Shown here one piece after another: positions 24,504 to 33,626 of a stretch of DNA of 64,000 nt. The stretch's first letter is position 1. Each line of letters opens with the position of its first letter. Source of the DNA: DASRAP01 sp035277145 (GTDB lineage: Bacteria > Gemmatimonadota > Gemmatimonadetes > Gemmatimonadales > Gemmatimonadaceae). The stretch spans positions 37,202 through 101,201 of the forward strand of contig DATELA010000104.1 of NCBI GenBank assembly GCA_035277145.1, given 5' to 3'. The notes under the pieces are model-generated. The model was not told where the DNA came from. It saw nothing but the letters and a program-made list of their open reading frames with translations, and did no database searches. A program made the position numbers and the translations under genes.

Positions 24504-26809
24504 GCAACACCCGGGAAACCAGCACGCGCGCAGTGCGCGCCGCCATCGCAACGGACAAACAGTACGGCGCGGTGACACCGCCGTTGTACTTGTCCACGAA
24601 CTTCGCCTTCGACGGATTCGCGAAGCCGCGCGCGTACGACTACACGCGCAGCGGAAATCCGACGCGATCGCAACTTGCGGAAGCGCTCGCCGAACTCGAA
24701 GGCGGCGCGGGCGCCGTCGTGACGAGCACCGGCATGTCCGCGGTGTTGCTCGTGTTCCAGTTACTCAAGCAAACCGACACGATCGTCGCTGCGCACGACT
24801 GTTACGGCGGCACGCAACGGTTGCTGCGTTCGCTCGCCGGTCGCGGACTCTTTCGCTACGTGCTCGTTGATCTCACGTCGCCCGAAGGAATCGCGCGCAT
24901 CGCGGCAGAGAAGCCGAAGATCGTGTGGGTGGAAACGCCGAGTAATCCGTTGCTGCGCATTACGGACATTAAGAAAGTTGCCGCGGCGTCCAAGGCGGCC
25001 GGCGCATTGTGCGTAGTGGACAACACGTTCCTCTCACCGGCGTTGCAGCGCCCGCTCGAGCTCGGCGCAGACATCGTGCTGCACTCGACGACGAAGTATC
25101 TGAACGGCCACAGCGATCTCGTCGGGGGCGCGATCATTACGAAGGATGCGACGCTCGCAGCCGATCTCACCTGGTGGGCGAACTGTCTGGGCATCACGGG
25201 AGCACCGTTCGATTCGTGGCTCACGCTGCGCGGTATTCGCACGCTGTTCGCGCGCATGGATCATCATCTGGCGAACACGAAAGCGGTTGTTGAACTGCTC
25301 ACAAAGCATCCGGCGATCGAGCGCGTGTACTACCCCGGTCTCGAGAATCATCCGGGCCATGACATCGCGCGCAAACAGCAGAGCGGTTTCGGCGCGATGG
25401 TGAGCTTCGAACTCAAAGGCGGGACGCCGGCCGTCGAACGATTTGCGGCGGCGGTGCAATTGTTCACGCTCGCAGAATCACTCGGCGGCGTCGAAAGCCT
25501 CGTCGCGCACCCCGCGACGATGACACACGCATCCATGGATGCGGCCGCGCGAGCGGCCGCGGGCATCAGCGACAGTCTCGTGCGCTTATCGATTGGAATC
25601 GAAGCCGCGCGGGACCTGGTCGCCGATTTGCAGCAAGCACTCGACGCGAGTGTTGAAACCGCCGTGGGCGCCGCGAGCGTCGCGTCGGTGAGCGAACGCG
25701 ATGCCGCGAACGTTGTCGTCATCGGCGCTGGCACCATTGGGCGCGAGTTGCTGTCGCAGGTCACCGCGAACACGCGCAGTGGTGCGCCGTTCAACGTGCT
25801 CGGCGTCGCGGATCGCTCGGGCTATGTGTTCGATACCGCGGGTGTGTCGGACGAACAACTCCGCGCGCTGTGTGCGCGCAAGCTCGACGGCGCACCAATC
25901 GCTGGTGCGACCGATGCGCACGCGGGACACGCCGCGGCGCTCGTCGACAAGCTCGCAGCTGATGGCGTGACGCGTCCGATCATTGTGGATGTCACCGCGG
26001 CGGACACGCATGAACTGCTGCGCCACGCCTTCACCAAAGGCTGGGACGCGGTACTCGCGAACAAGATTCCGCTCGCCGACGAACAGGAACGCGTCGACAC
26101 GCTGTTGAGCGATGCACGCGACAACGGATGCGGATTGCGCTACGAAGCCACAGTTGGCGCCGGCCTTCCCGTCATCGACACCATCAACAAGCTCATCGAA
26201 GCCGGCGACAACATCACCGCAATCGAAGGGTGTCCGTCGGGCACGCTGGGTTTCTTGTTCGGCGAACTGAGTGCAGGACGTCCGTTCTCCGCCGCGCTCG
26301 CGGAAGCAGTTTCGCTCGGACTCACTGAGCCCGATCCGCGCATAGATCTGTCCGGCATCGACGTTGCGCGCAAAGCGCTGATCCTTGGCCGGCTGATTGG
26401 CTATCGCGGCAACTCGAGCGCGATCAGCGTCGAGTCGCTCATTCCCGCGACACTCAGCGGCGGAACTCCGGGCGAGTTCCTCGATCGCACGCGTCAACTC
26501 GACGCTGAGTGGTCCGCACGCGTCGCTGACGCGGCAGCAGAGAATTGTGTATTGCGATATCGCGCACGCGTGACGCGCGATCAGATCTCTGTCGGCCTCG
26601 TGTGGGTTCCACGCTCGAGTCCGCTCGGTACGCTGAGTGGGACCGATAATCAGTTCGCGATCACCACCTCGCGCTACGACAAGCAGCCGCTCGTCATCAC
26701 TGGTCCGGGCGCCGGGCCAGGCGTCACCGCGGCGGGTGTGTACAATGACCTGCGCGCGCTTGCAACGCGGCGCCGTGCAGGGCGCGCGGGGGTGACCGCG
26801 CTTACATAA
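24500..26809 (+). CDS. Cystathionine gamma-synthase::homoserine dehydrogenase fusion
   Basis: A 769-residue bifunctional protein. Residues ~1-385 are a PLP-dependent cystathionine gamma-synthase / O-acylhomoserine sulfhydrylase (MetB/MetZ type): SGNPTRSQLAEALAELEGG, then VETPSNPLLRITDI, then the PLP lysine Lys199 in HSTTKYLNGHSD. Residues ~404-755 are a homoserine dehydrogenase: NAD(P)-binding VVVIGAGTIGRELL at ~405, VLANKIPLADE, then GAGLPVIDTINKLIEAGDNI and SGTLGF. No aspartokinase or ACT domain is present. It makes homoserine, metX acylates it, and the N-terminal half condenses it with cysteine or sulfide. Three steps are thus encoded by two genes under one SAM switch. The start at 24500 overlaps the metX stop (ATGA); a longer frame to 24233 lies inside metX. 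Confidence 0.92.
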   Translation: MSNTRETSTRAVRAAIATDKQYGAVTPPLYLSTNFAFDGFAKPRAYDYTRSGNPTRSQLAEALAELEGGAGAVVTSTGMSAVLLVFQLLKQTDTIVAAHDCYGGTQRLLRSLAGRGLFRYVLVDLTSPEGIARIAAEKPKIVWVETPSNPLLRITDIKKVAAASKAAGALCVVDNTFLSPALQRPLELGADIVLHSTTKYLNGHSDLVGGAIITKDATLAADLTWWANCLGITGAPFDSWLTLRGIRTLFARMDHHLANTKAVVELLTKHPAIERVYYPGLENHPGHDIARKQQSGFGAMVSFELKGGTPAVERFAAAVQLFTLAESLGGVESLVAHPATMTHASMDAAARAAAGISDSLVRLSIGIEAARDLVADLQQALDASVETAVGAASVASVSERDAANVVVIGAGTIGRELLSQVTANTRSGAPFNVLGVADRSGYVFDTAGVSDEQLRALCARKLDGAPIAGATDAHAGHAAALVDKLAADGVTRPIIVDVTAADTHELLRHAFTKGWDAVLANKIPLADEQERVDTLLSDARDNGCGLRYEATVGAGLPVIDTINKLIEAGDNITAIEGCPSGTLGFLFGELSAGRPFSAALAEAVSLGLTEPDPRIDLSGIDVARKALILGRLIGYRGNSSAISVESLIPATLSGGTPGEFLDRTRQLDAEWSARVADAAAENCVLRYRARVTRDQISVGLVWVPRSSPLGTLSGTDNQFAITTSRYDKQPLVITGPGAGPGVTAAGVYNDLRALATRRRAGRAGVTALT

Positions 26810-26901
26810 GGGGCGCGCGCCGTGAATCAGGGTCCGTGAGTCGCCCGTAGGTTGGCTGCGCTGTATACTCCCGCGCGGCAGCCCATACGTCTCGAGACCC
26901 T

Positions 26902-28584
26902 GTGATTTCGACCGATATTCCGACCCCCGATCCGCGCACGCTGGACGACGCAAGTCGTCCATTTGCCGAAGCCGTTGCTGCGCAATTCGCGGTGAAGCGG
27001 CTCATCGGTCGCGGAGGAATGGGCGTGGTGTTTCTAGCCCGTGACCGGCGTCTCGAGCGTTTGGTCGCACTCAAGACGTTGCCGCCCGCGCTCGCAAACG
27101 ACAGCGCCGTGCGCGAGCGATTCCTGCGCGAAACGCGCACGGCGGGTGCGCTCGCGCATCCAAACATCGTACCGATTTACGGAGCCGACGAAGTATCGGG
27201 CTTCGTGTTTTTCGTGATGTCGTATGTCGACGGCGATTCGCTTGCGGCGCTCACGCGCGACCGCGGCAGGCTCGATGCGCGGACGGTTGCGAAATACATG
27301 CGCGATGTTGCGGCAGCGCTGACACACGCGCATGAACGCGGTGTGATTCACCGCGACGTCAAAGCAGAAAACATTCTCATCGACCGCACAACGGATCGCG
27401 CGCTCGTCACGGATTTTGGTGTGGCGCGCGTTGCGGAAGCCACGCCGCTCACGGAAACGGGCCAGGTGCTCGGCACCGTGCATTACGTGAGTCCTGAACA
27501 AGTCAGCGGTGAAGTTGTTGACGCGCGCAGCGACATTTATTCGCTCGGTGTCGTTGGGTTCTACGCGCTCACCGGTCGCTTTCCGTTTGAAGCGGAGGTT
27601 GCGTCAGCGGTGCTCGTGCATCATGTGACGAAGGCGGCGCCACCGGTTGCGTCAGTCAATCGCGACGTTCCAACGGGACTTGCGGCGATCATCGACCGCT
27701 GTCTGATGAAATCGCCGAGTCATCGGTATCAGAGCGCGGATGAATTGCGCGCAGCACTCGAGTCGTCGATGCCGAACCTCGACGTCAAACCAGCGCTGGT
27801 GTCGGACACAACCGCGCACGCGATCTGGCAGCGCGCGTCCGAGATGCAGGCGCACACCGGGATCCAGCAGCGCCCGGAGAGTGTCGCGAAAGCCAAGGCG
27901 GCGTCGACGAAACCGAAGAGCAACAATCCTGGCTACAAGATCGGCGAGGTCGTTGCGGCTGCTGCTGAAGCCGGGATCGACGAACGGTATGTGGATCGCG
28001 CGCTTGCGGAGCGCGGGCTCGGCCCGGATGCACGACCACTCCCTTCACGTGTTGCACCTGTTCCAAACGAAGCGCAGCCGGTGCGCGCGCCGTGGTGGTC
28101 GGTCCATCGCAACGACTCTGTGTTTCGCACGCAAGTGAAAGGCGAGATGCCTGGCCGCGACATGGACAGACTGTTGAACGTCTTGCGCGAACAGACTGGT
28201 GAAATCGGAACGACGATTGCGCGCACGCGCGAGCTGGCGTGGCACATGTACGATCCCGGGAGCCGGCTCGACGTGACCGTCGTGCCGGCAGACGGCAGCA
28301 CGACCATCGCGTTGCACCGATCCGCGCGGAAACGACTCCTCGCGGCAATCCTGACACCGGCGCTGACGGTTGGCTTTTTTGCCGGCCTCGCCACCACGGC
28401 GATTTTCGTCGACGGGATGGATGAGGGCGCGCTGATTCCAGGATTTGCGGCAGGGCTGAGTGCGCTGTACGCCACCGCGCGCTCACTCTTCATTCGGTAT
28501 CGCGAACGAAACGCGCGGCAACTCGCGGCGCTCGGCGATGTTATCGCGACGAAGGTGCGCGAAAGTATCGGCGGAAAGCCCTGA
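26902..28584 (+). CDS. Membrane-anchored Ser/Thr protein kinase (Hanks type)
   Basis: A 560-residue protein with a GTG start. The kinase domain spans ~30-290: GRGGMG phosphate loop at 36-41, catalytic Lys58 in ALKTL, HRDVKAEN at 150-157, DFG at 171-173 and SPEQVSGEVVDARSDIYSLG. The middle (~340-380) holds a short helical unit, GEVVAAAAEAGIDERYVDRA. The C-terminus (~470-530) has two transmembrane helices (LTPALTVGFFAGLATTAIF and a second), so the kinase is tethered at its C-terminal end, unlike PknB-type kinases with extracellular PASTA domains. Substrates unknown. The last 44 bp overlap a convergent gene. Confidence 0.9.
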   Translation: MISTDIPTPDPRTLDDASRPFAEAVAAQFAVKRLIGRGGMGVVFLARDRRLERLVALKTLPPALANDSAVRERFLRETRTAGALAHPNIVPIYGADEVSGFVFFVMSYVDGDSLAALTRDRGRLDARTVAKYMRDVAAALTHAHERGVIHRDVKAENILIDRTTDRALVTDFGVARVAEATPLTETGQVLGTVHYVSPEQVSGEVVDARSDIYSLGVVGFYALTGRFPFEAEVASAVLVHHVTKAAPPVASVNRDVPTGLAAIIDRCLMKSPSHRYQSADELRAALESSMPNLDVKPALVSDTTAHAIWQRASEMQAHTGIQQRPESVAKAKAASTKPKSNNPGYKIGEVVAAAAEAGIDERYVDRALAERGLGPDARPLPSRVAPVPNEAQPVRAPWWSVHRNDSVFRTQVKGEMPGRDMDRLLNVLREQTGEIGTTIARTRELAWHMYDPGSRLDVTVVPADGSTTIALHRSARKRLLAAILTPALTVGFFAGLATTAIFVDGMDEGALIPGFAAGLSALYATARSLFIRYRERNARQLAALGDVIATKVRESIGGKP

Positions 28585-29656
28585 TTACGGGGAGTTTGTC
28601 GAGCCACGCGGACGCATCCGCGCGCCAGGGATCATTCGGACTGACAGGACCCGCGTAACCATCCGGGATCTGACTCATCCACACCGGCGGGTCGTCGCTT
28701 TCCAGATAGTGGTACTCCATTCCGGGCACGACGAGATCGTCGGGCACGGCGACGTCGATGGTGCGCACGCCATAGCGTGACAGTTCTGTCGTGAACGATT
28801 GCGGATAGCCGATCCAGACCAGGTGCTGCGCGGCGCAGAACAAGTATTGCATGCGCTTGTTGCGCGACGCGATGCGATAGCGGCGCACCGTTCCGCCATA
28901 CAGCCGGCTATACGACGATGAGACGTCGAGCAAGCCGCGCTTCGAGAAGTCTGGTTCGTAGCCGCGCACGAACACGAGCGACGTTGGATCGCTCTTGCGC
29001 GTGAATCGCGCGATCGGCTTTCCGCCGTTCACGAGATTCTTCTTGTTGATCGCTGCGCGTCGGCGCGGCTCGGTGAAATCGCGATAGGCGACGAGCCGGT
29101 TGTCATTGCTCCGTCGCACGACAAGCGACACCGCGCGCGTGTCGACACGGACGTTCGCCGTTCGCTGCGCGATTTCTTCCATCGCAGGCTGCATCTCGAG
29201 CGGCAAATCCGTCGTGTGCTCAGCCGAGACACAGTACTCGTCACCGTCTTCGATCTCGTACTTCACGTCACCTTTGCCGATCCAATTCTCGTACGCGGAC
29301 TTTGCGTAGTGCGACGCCGAACGCCAGAGCAGCGAGCCGTCCTTATAGAGAATGCGCGCATAGACGTTCGGCGTGCGCGCGCGGCCCTCGTGAATCGCGA
29401 TGTACGCGACCATGAAACGCAAATCGACGTTCTTGCGCACGTCACACAGATAGTACGCAACGCCAAACAGCTCGATCTTGTACTTCGGTACGTAGCCGAG
29501 TGCGAGGAGACGCTTCGGGTTACGCTTTGCAGCGCCGACGCAGCGAATGCGCGACCCGCCATCGGTGAGCTCGAGGAATTCGCGAAGTACTTGACGCGGC
29601 GTGAGCGCCGACGGCTTGTGCGCATCCATCCCCGAATGCAAGATCGAGCGTCCCAT
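28541..29656 (-). CDS. Protein of unknown function overlapping the kinase gene
   Basis: About 371 residues. No family recognised. Notable segments are LFGVAYYLCDVRKNVDLRF, IHEGRARTPNVYARILYKDG, VRRYRIASRNKRMQYLFCAA and MEYHYLESDDPPVWMSQIPD. It is hydrophilic, without signal peptide or membrane helix, and rich in Arg and Tyr. Its C-terminal 44 bp overlap the 3' end of the Ser/Thr kinase in opposite orientation. Start codons at 29656 and 29629 are both possible; the frame stays open to 29701. It is divergent from the carbonic anhydrase gene with only about 50-80 bp between. Amino-acid composition and absence of internal stops over 1.1 kb support a real gene. Confidence 0.65.
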   Translation of the reverse strand: MGRSILHSGMDAHKPSALTPRQVLREFLELTDGGSRIRCVGAAKRNPKRLLALGYVPKYKIELFGVAYYLCDVRKNVDLRFMVAYIAIHEGRARTPNVYARILYKDGSLLWRSASHYAKSAYENWIGKGDVKYEIEDGDEYCVSAEHTTDLPLEMQPAMEEIAQRTANVRVDTRAVSLVVRRSNDNRLVAYRDFTEPRRRAAINKKNLVNGGKPIARFTRKSDPTSLVFVRGYEPDFSKRGLLDVSSSYSRLYGGTVRRYRIASRNKRMQYLFCAAQHLVWIGYPQSFTTELSRYGVRTIDVAVPDDLVVPGMEYHYLESDDPPVWMSQIPDGYAGPVSPNDPWRADASAWLDKLPVIRAFRRYFRAPSSR

Positions 29657-29708
29657 TGGGACATCAATTGGCGTTCCGCACCTTACAACGCAAGCCCCCA
29701 CTTCCTCG

Positions 29709-30329
29709 ATGATTCCGGCGCGTCAGGCGCTCGACTTACTGCGCGAAGGCAACCGGCGGTTCGTCGCGAACCGTGCCAACGCATCGGATCGCTCGAGCCA
29801 CGAGCGGCGCGCTGCGCTGGTCGACGGGCAGGAGCCATTTGCGATCGTACTCGGCTGTTCCGATTCGCGCGTGCCCGCTGAGTTGGTGTTCGATCAGGGG
29901 TTCGGCGATTTGTTCGTGATCCGCGTGGCCGGCAACATCGTCGCGCCCTCGCAGGTCGGGAGCGTGGAGTTCGCCGCGGCGCTGTTCAATACGCGCCTGG
30001 TCGTCGTCGTTGGTCATTCACAGTGCGGCGCGGTTGAAGCGACTGTCGACGAACTCATGGGCGCGCCGAAATCAAAGTCGCGCAACCTGCAATCGATCGT
30101 GAATCGCGTGCGGCCATCCGTCGAAACGCTGATGGCCGGACGCAAGAACCTCGACCGTGACGAGCTCATTCACGATGCCGTCCGCGCCAACGTGCGCGCG
30201 TCGGTGGACCATTTGCGCCACGGGTCGGAATTACTCGAAGAGCTGATTCGGACTGAAGGGCTCCGCGTCGTGGGTGCGGAGTATTCGCTCGAGTCGGGCG
30301 TCGTCACGTTCTTCGACGACGCGGACTGA
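29709..30329 (+). CDS. Beta-class carbonic anhydrase
   Basis: A 206-residue enzyme interconverting CO2 and bicarbonate. The zinc ligands are all visible: Cys50 in GCSDSRVP, His103 and Cys106 in GHSQCGAV. The Asp52-Arg54 dyad of type-I beta enzymes is present. It has no signal peptide, so it is cytoplasmic. The start at 29709 begins right before the conserved ARQALDLLREGNRRF helix; an earlier in-frame ATG at 29601 lies within the divergent gene. No transporter is adjacent. Confidence 0.94.
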   Translation: MIPARQALDLLREGNRRFVANRANASDRSSHERRAALVDGQEPFAIVLGCSDSRVPAELVFDQGFGDLFVIRVAGNIVAPSQVGSVEFAAALFNTRLVVVVGHSQCGAVEATVDELMGAPKSKSRNLQSIVNRVRPSVETLMAGRKNLDRDELIHDAVRANVRASVDHLRHGSELLEELIRTEGLRVVGAEYSLESGVVTFFDDAD

Positions 30330-30338
30330 TCTGCCGCG

Positions 30339-31568
30339 TTACGCGGACGCTTGTGCCTTTTGCGCGCGTCCGGTTGCAACCATGACGCGATTGCGGCCGG
30401 CTTTCTTCGCACGATAGAGCACGTCGTCCGCGACGGTGATTACATCGTCAGGCGGCGTAGTGGCCGACGTGCGCCCGGCCACACCCATGCTCACCGTTAC
30501 CGAGATCGTTTCCGTTTTGACGCGTTTCTTCGGCTCCTTTGGCTTCTTCCGCGGACGATCGGCGGCGCGAACGGTGAACGTGAGCTTCTCGATTGACGCG
30601 CGAAGATTCTCGAGCGGTCCGAGGCACGAATCGATGTCACGGTCGGCAAACAGAATCGCGAACTCTTCGCCACCGTAGCGAAACGCGCGTCCGCCGCTGC
30701 CAACGCGATTGAGCTGCGTCGCGATCATGCGCAGCACCTGATCACCGGAATCGTGGCCGTAGGTGTCGTTGCACTTCTTGAAATGATCGACGTCCACCAT
30801 GGCGATCGTGAACCCGCCGCCCAGCGATTGCAGCGCATCGTCGAGCGCGCGACGACTGCTCAGGCCGGTGAGCGCGTCGCGATACGCCATGTCGTGCGAC
30901 GCCTCCAGCACCGCCATACCGAGAACCAAGCCCGCAGAGACGAACAACAGCGTTGAGCTCGCGAGCACACCGCCGCCCACCGCCGTTGTGGAGAGCGCGA
31001 GGAGCGATGCGACCTGCGCCCAGAAGAATCCGCGTGCAGTCGCGTTCGGACCGCCCAGAAACACGCCGCCGAAGAACAGCAGCGCCACAGCGTAGACAAC
31101 CAGGACCGGATCCGACAACGTCGCCCAATTGGAAATGGCCGCCGGCAGGAACTGGTAGTCGATCAGCGTCGCGATTTCGAGCTCATCGAGACGCGCAAAC
31201 AGTGCGAGGAATCCCGCCTGGCTCGCGATGAGCACGGCCCGCAGCGCGGTCGCAGAGGTGAAGAATCCGCGCTCGGGAACGACGCCGAGGATCGCGAGAT
31301 TGAGCGGAACGAGCAGCGCAATCAGGTTGCGCAGTTGCGGCGCGGCGAGCAGACCACGGTCCGCCGCCGCAAGCACCAGGAGCGCAAACAACACGCGCGT
31401 GCGACGGAAGCGGATTGCGAGCGCGACTCCGAGCCCGAGCACGATCGCCGGGACGGCGGGCAGAAATGACTGCGCCGGCGAGAGCAGCGATGGCCATTGC
31501 ACCAATGCTGCACACGCGAGAACCACCAAGCCTTCCGGAATGATTAAGGCTGCTATCGGGTGGCGCAC
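30339..31568 (-). CDS. Membrane diguanylate cyclase (GGDEF protein)
   Basis: A 409-residue protein. The first ~220 residues form about seven to eight transmembrane helices (a membrane sensor of no named family). A GGDEF domain follows: DALTGLSSRRALDDAL at ~231-246, VDVDHFKKCNDTYGH at ~258-272 and active-site RYGGEEF at 297-303. It should make cyclic-di-GMP from GTP. No RxxD inhibitory site is seen in the usual place five residues before the motif. A Lys/Arg/Pro-rich insertion (RPRKKPKEPKKRVK, ~338-351) sits between beta strands of the cyclase domain, which is unusual. It ends 10 bp from the convergent carbonic anhydrase gene. Confidence 0.9.
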   Translation of the reverse strand: MRHPIAALIIPEGLVVLACAALVQWPSLLSPAQSFLPAVPAIVLGLGVALAIRFRRTRVLFALLVLAAADRGLLAAPQLRNLIALLVPLNLAILGVVPERGFFTSATALRAVLIASQAGFLALFARLDELEIATLIDYQFLPAAISNWATLSDPVLVVYAVALLFFGGVFLGGPNATARGFFWAQVASLLALSTTAVGGGVLASSTLLFVSAGLVLGMAVLEASHDMAYRDALTGLSSRRALDDALQSLGGGFTIAMVDVDHFKKCNDTYGHDSGDQVLRMIATQLNRVGSGGRAFRYGGEEFAILFADRDIDSCLGPLENLRASIEKLTFTVRAADRPRKKPKEPKKRVKTETISVTVSMGVAGRTSATTPPDDVITVADDVLYRAKKAGRNRVMVATGRAQKAQASA

Positions 31569-31646
31569 GGAGCAGAAACTATCGCGGCCCCGGATAGACG
31601 TGCGCCAAAAGTGACACCGGCGCAGGTATTTGTGACGAACAAGGAA

Positions 31647-33542
31647 CTAGCTGCGCGGCGCGCCCAGTGCACTCGTGGGAATCTCCGCCCGCGGTATTGG
31701 CGCTCCGTTACGCCGCACCACATACGCTTCCATGGCGAAATACTCTGGCAGCCCGAGCCGGTCCACGTCGCGCGCCGTGCCGCGATTGCGCTCTTCGACG
31801 CGTTGCCAGAATTCGCGATCGTCGAGTCCGGGGAACGGCGCGCGGTCTTTTTGACTTTGATGTTTGAAGATCGCGAGGATCTTCGTGCGCAGCTCGTCTT
31901 CTGAGAGCGGGACAAGCACGTCCGCGGCCGCGATCGACCACTCCTGCCACGCGCCGCGATAGTACCACACCTCAGGCGCGTCGCCCTTGTACTTCGCGAG
32001 CGCGAGGTCGATGGCTTCCTTGCACATCCGGTGCGTGCCGTGCGGATCGGACAGATCGCCGGCGACGAACACAATCTGCGGACGATGCTCGTTCAACAGC
32101 GCGAGCACGATCTCGACGTCGTCCGGGCCGATCGGATCCTTGCGCACTTTGCCCGTCTGATAGAACGGGAGATTCAGAAACCGCGCACTCGCACGCGACA
32201 TACCAAACGTTTCAATGGCGGACACAGCCTCCGCTTCACGAATGATGCGCTTGAACGTGAGGACGTCGTCGGTATCGATGTCGCCCGGTTTCTTGCTGGC
32301 CAGCGCGTGCTGCACGCGATCGCTCAGCTCAACGAGACCCGGGCGATCGCCGAGCGCGAAACCGTGCGCGACGCGACGCAGCAGCTCGATGTGTCTGCGC
32401 ACTTCGTGATCGAATACCGCGATGTTGCCCGACGTCTGATATGCAACAACGATGTCGTTCTGGTTCTGGTGCAGCTTGTTGAGCAAGCCACCCATCGAGA
32501 TCACGTCGTCGTCCGGATGCGGCGAGAACACGACGATGCGTTCGCCGCGCGGCAGCTTGCTGCGGCCGCGGATTTTGGAGATGAGCGTGTTGAAGACGTT
32601 TCCATTCAGCGGACCCGGCGATCCGTACCGCGCGAGCAGTGCACTGAGGTGGTGCTCTCGATAGTCAGCGGAGTCGAGTTTCAGCACGGACTTCTGCGTC
32701 GTACCGCTCAGCGAAATCACGGCCTGAATTTCGAGGGCCGGCGTCCAGGTCACGTCGCTGTACGCCCACGGCGTTTTGATTCGCGTGAGCTCCGCCGCAG
32801 CGGCATCGTCGAGCCACACCATCGCGTTCGCGTGACTCTGCAAAAACGTCGCCGCGACATCCGGACTCGGCTCAGTCTCCACCGCACGGCGCACGATCGC
32901 GGCCTTGTGTTCACCCGTTGCGATGAGCGCGATTTCTTTTGCTTCGAGAATCGTCGCGACACCCATGGTGATCGCTTCGGACGGCACGTTTTCCTCGCCG
33001 AAGAAATCGGCGGCGGCGGTGCGGCGCGTAATCGTGTCGAGTGATACCAGGCGCGTGCGCGAATCACGACCCGAACCCGGCTCGTTGAAGCCGATGTGTC
33101 CCGTGGCGCCGATCCCCAGTATCTGAAAGTCGATCCCACCCGCAGCGCGAATTGCTGCTTCGTACTCGCGGCAATGCGTTTCGACCTGGTCGCGCGGCAG
33201 ATCACCGCGCGGAACGTGCACGTTCTTGGGATCGATGTTGATGCGCGAGAAAAAATTCTCGTGCATGAAGCGATGGTAGCTGTGGATGCTCCCCCGCTCC
33301 ATCGGATAGTACTCGTCGAGGTTGAACGTCACGACCGTCGAGAAATCGAGACCGTCGCGCTCGTGCAATCGGATCAGTTCGCGGTAGATCCCGATGGGCG
33401 TTGAGCCCGTCGCCAGGCCGAGGACCGTGCGCCGCCCCGCGCGTTGGTGTTCGCGAATGCGCGATGCAATAGTGTCGGCGATTCGTCGTGCGATTTCGTC
33501 GTACTCGTCGACGATCGTTACCGGTACGCGTTCAATGGGCAT
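31647..33542 (-). CDS. nagB: Glucosamine-6-phosphate deaminase fused to a PIG-L deacetylase-like domain
   Basis: A 631-residue protein. Residues ~1-270 are NagB: GLATGSTPIG at ~42-51, the catalytic Asp76 in TFNLDEYYP, and GIGATGHIGFNEPGSG around His149. It converts glucosamine-6-phosphate to fructose-6-phosphate and ammonia. Residues ~335-610 are a PIG-L/LmbE-like zinc deacetylase: VVFSPHPDDDVISMGG with the H-P-D-D motif, and AGDLSDPHGTHRMC with later ligands. This double-domain arrangement is known in Bacteroidota and others and suggests linked deacetylation and deamination of amino sugars. It is divergent from the DUF885 gene at 33627. Confidence 0.93.
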   Translation of the reverse strand: MPIERVPVTIVDEYDEIARRIADTIASRIREHQRAGRRTVLGLATGSTPIGIYRELIRLHERDGLDFSTVVTFNLDEYYPMERGSIHSYHRFMHENFFSRINIDPKNVHVPRGDLPRDQVETHCREYEAAIRAAGGIDFQILGIGATGHIGFNEPGSGRDSRTRLVSLDTITRRTAAADFFGEENVPSEAITMGVATILEAKEIALIATGEHKAAIVRRAVETEPSPDVAATFLQSHANAMVWLDDAAAAELTRIKTPWAYSDVTWTPALEIQAVISLSGTTQKSVLKLDSADYREHHLSALLARYGSPGPLNGNVFNTLISKIRGRSKLPRGERIVVFSPHPDDDVISMGGLLNKLHQNQNDIVVAYQTSGNIAVFDHEVRRHIELLRRVAHGFALGDRPGLVELSDRVQHALASKKPGDIDTDDVLTFKRIIREAEAVSAIETFGMSRASARFLNLPFYQTGKVRKDPIGPDDVEIVLALLNEHRPQIVFVAGDLSDPHGTHRMCKEAIDLALAKYKGDAPEVWYYRGAWQEWSIAAADVLVPLSEDELRTKILAIFKHQSQKDRAPFPGLDDREFWQRVEERNRGTARDVDRLGLPEYFAMEAYVVRRNGAPIPRAEIPTSALGAPRS

Positions 33543-33626
33543 CGTCGAGTGAGAAACTAGCGAGGAAATAGGTCTGGCCGATGCTGCCCGGCAGCGACAA
33601 ATTGGCGATCCGCCTTCTGAGCCACG

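Noticed and set aside
25586..26962. A 458-residue minus-strand open frame
   Set aside because: Antisense to the homoserine dehydrogenase half of the fusion gene; shadow of codon bias.
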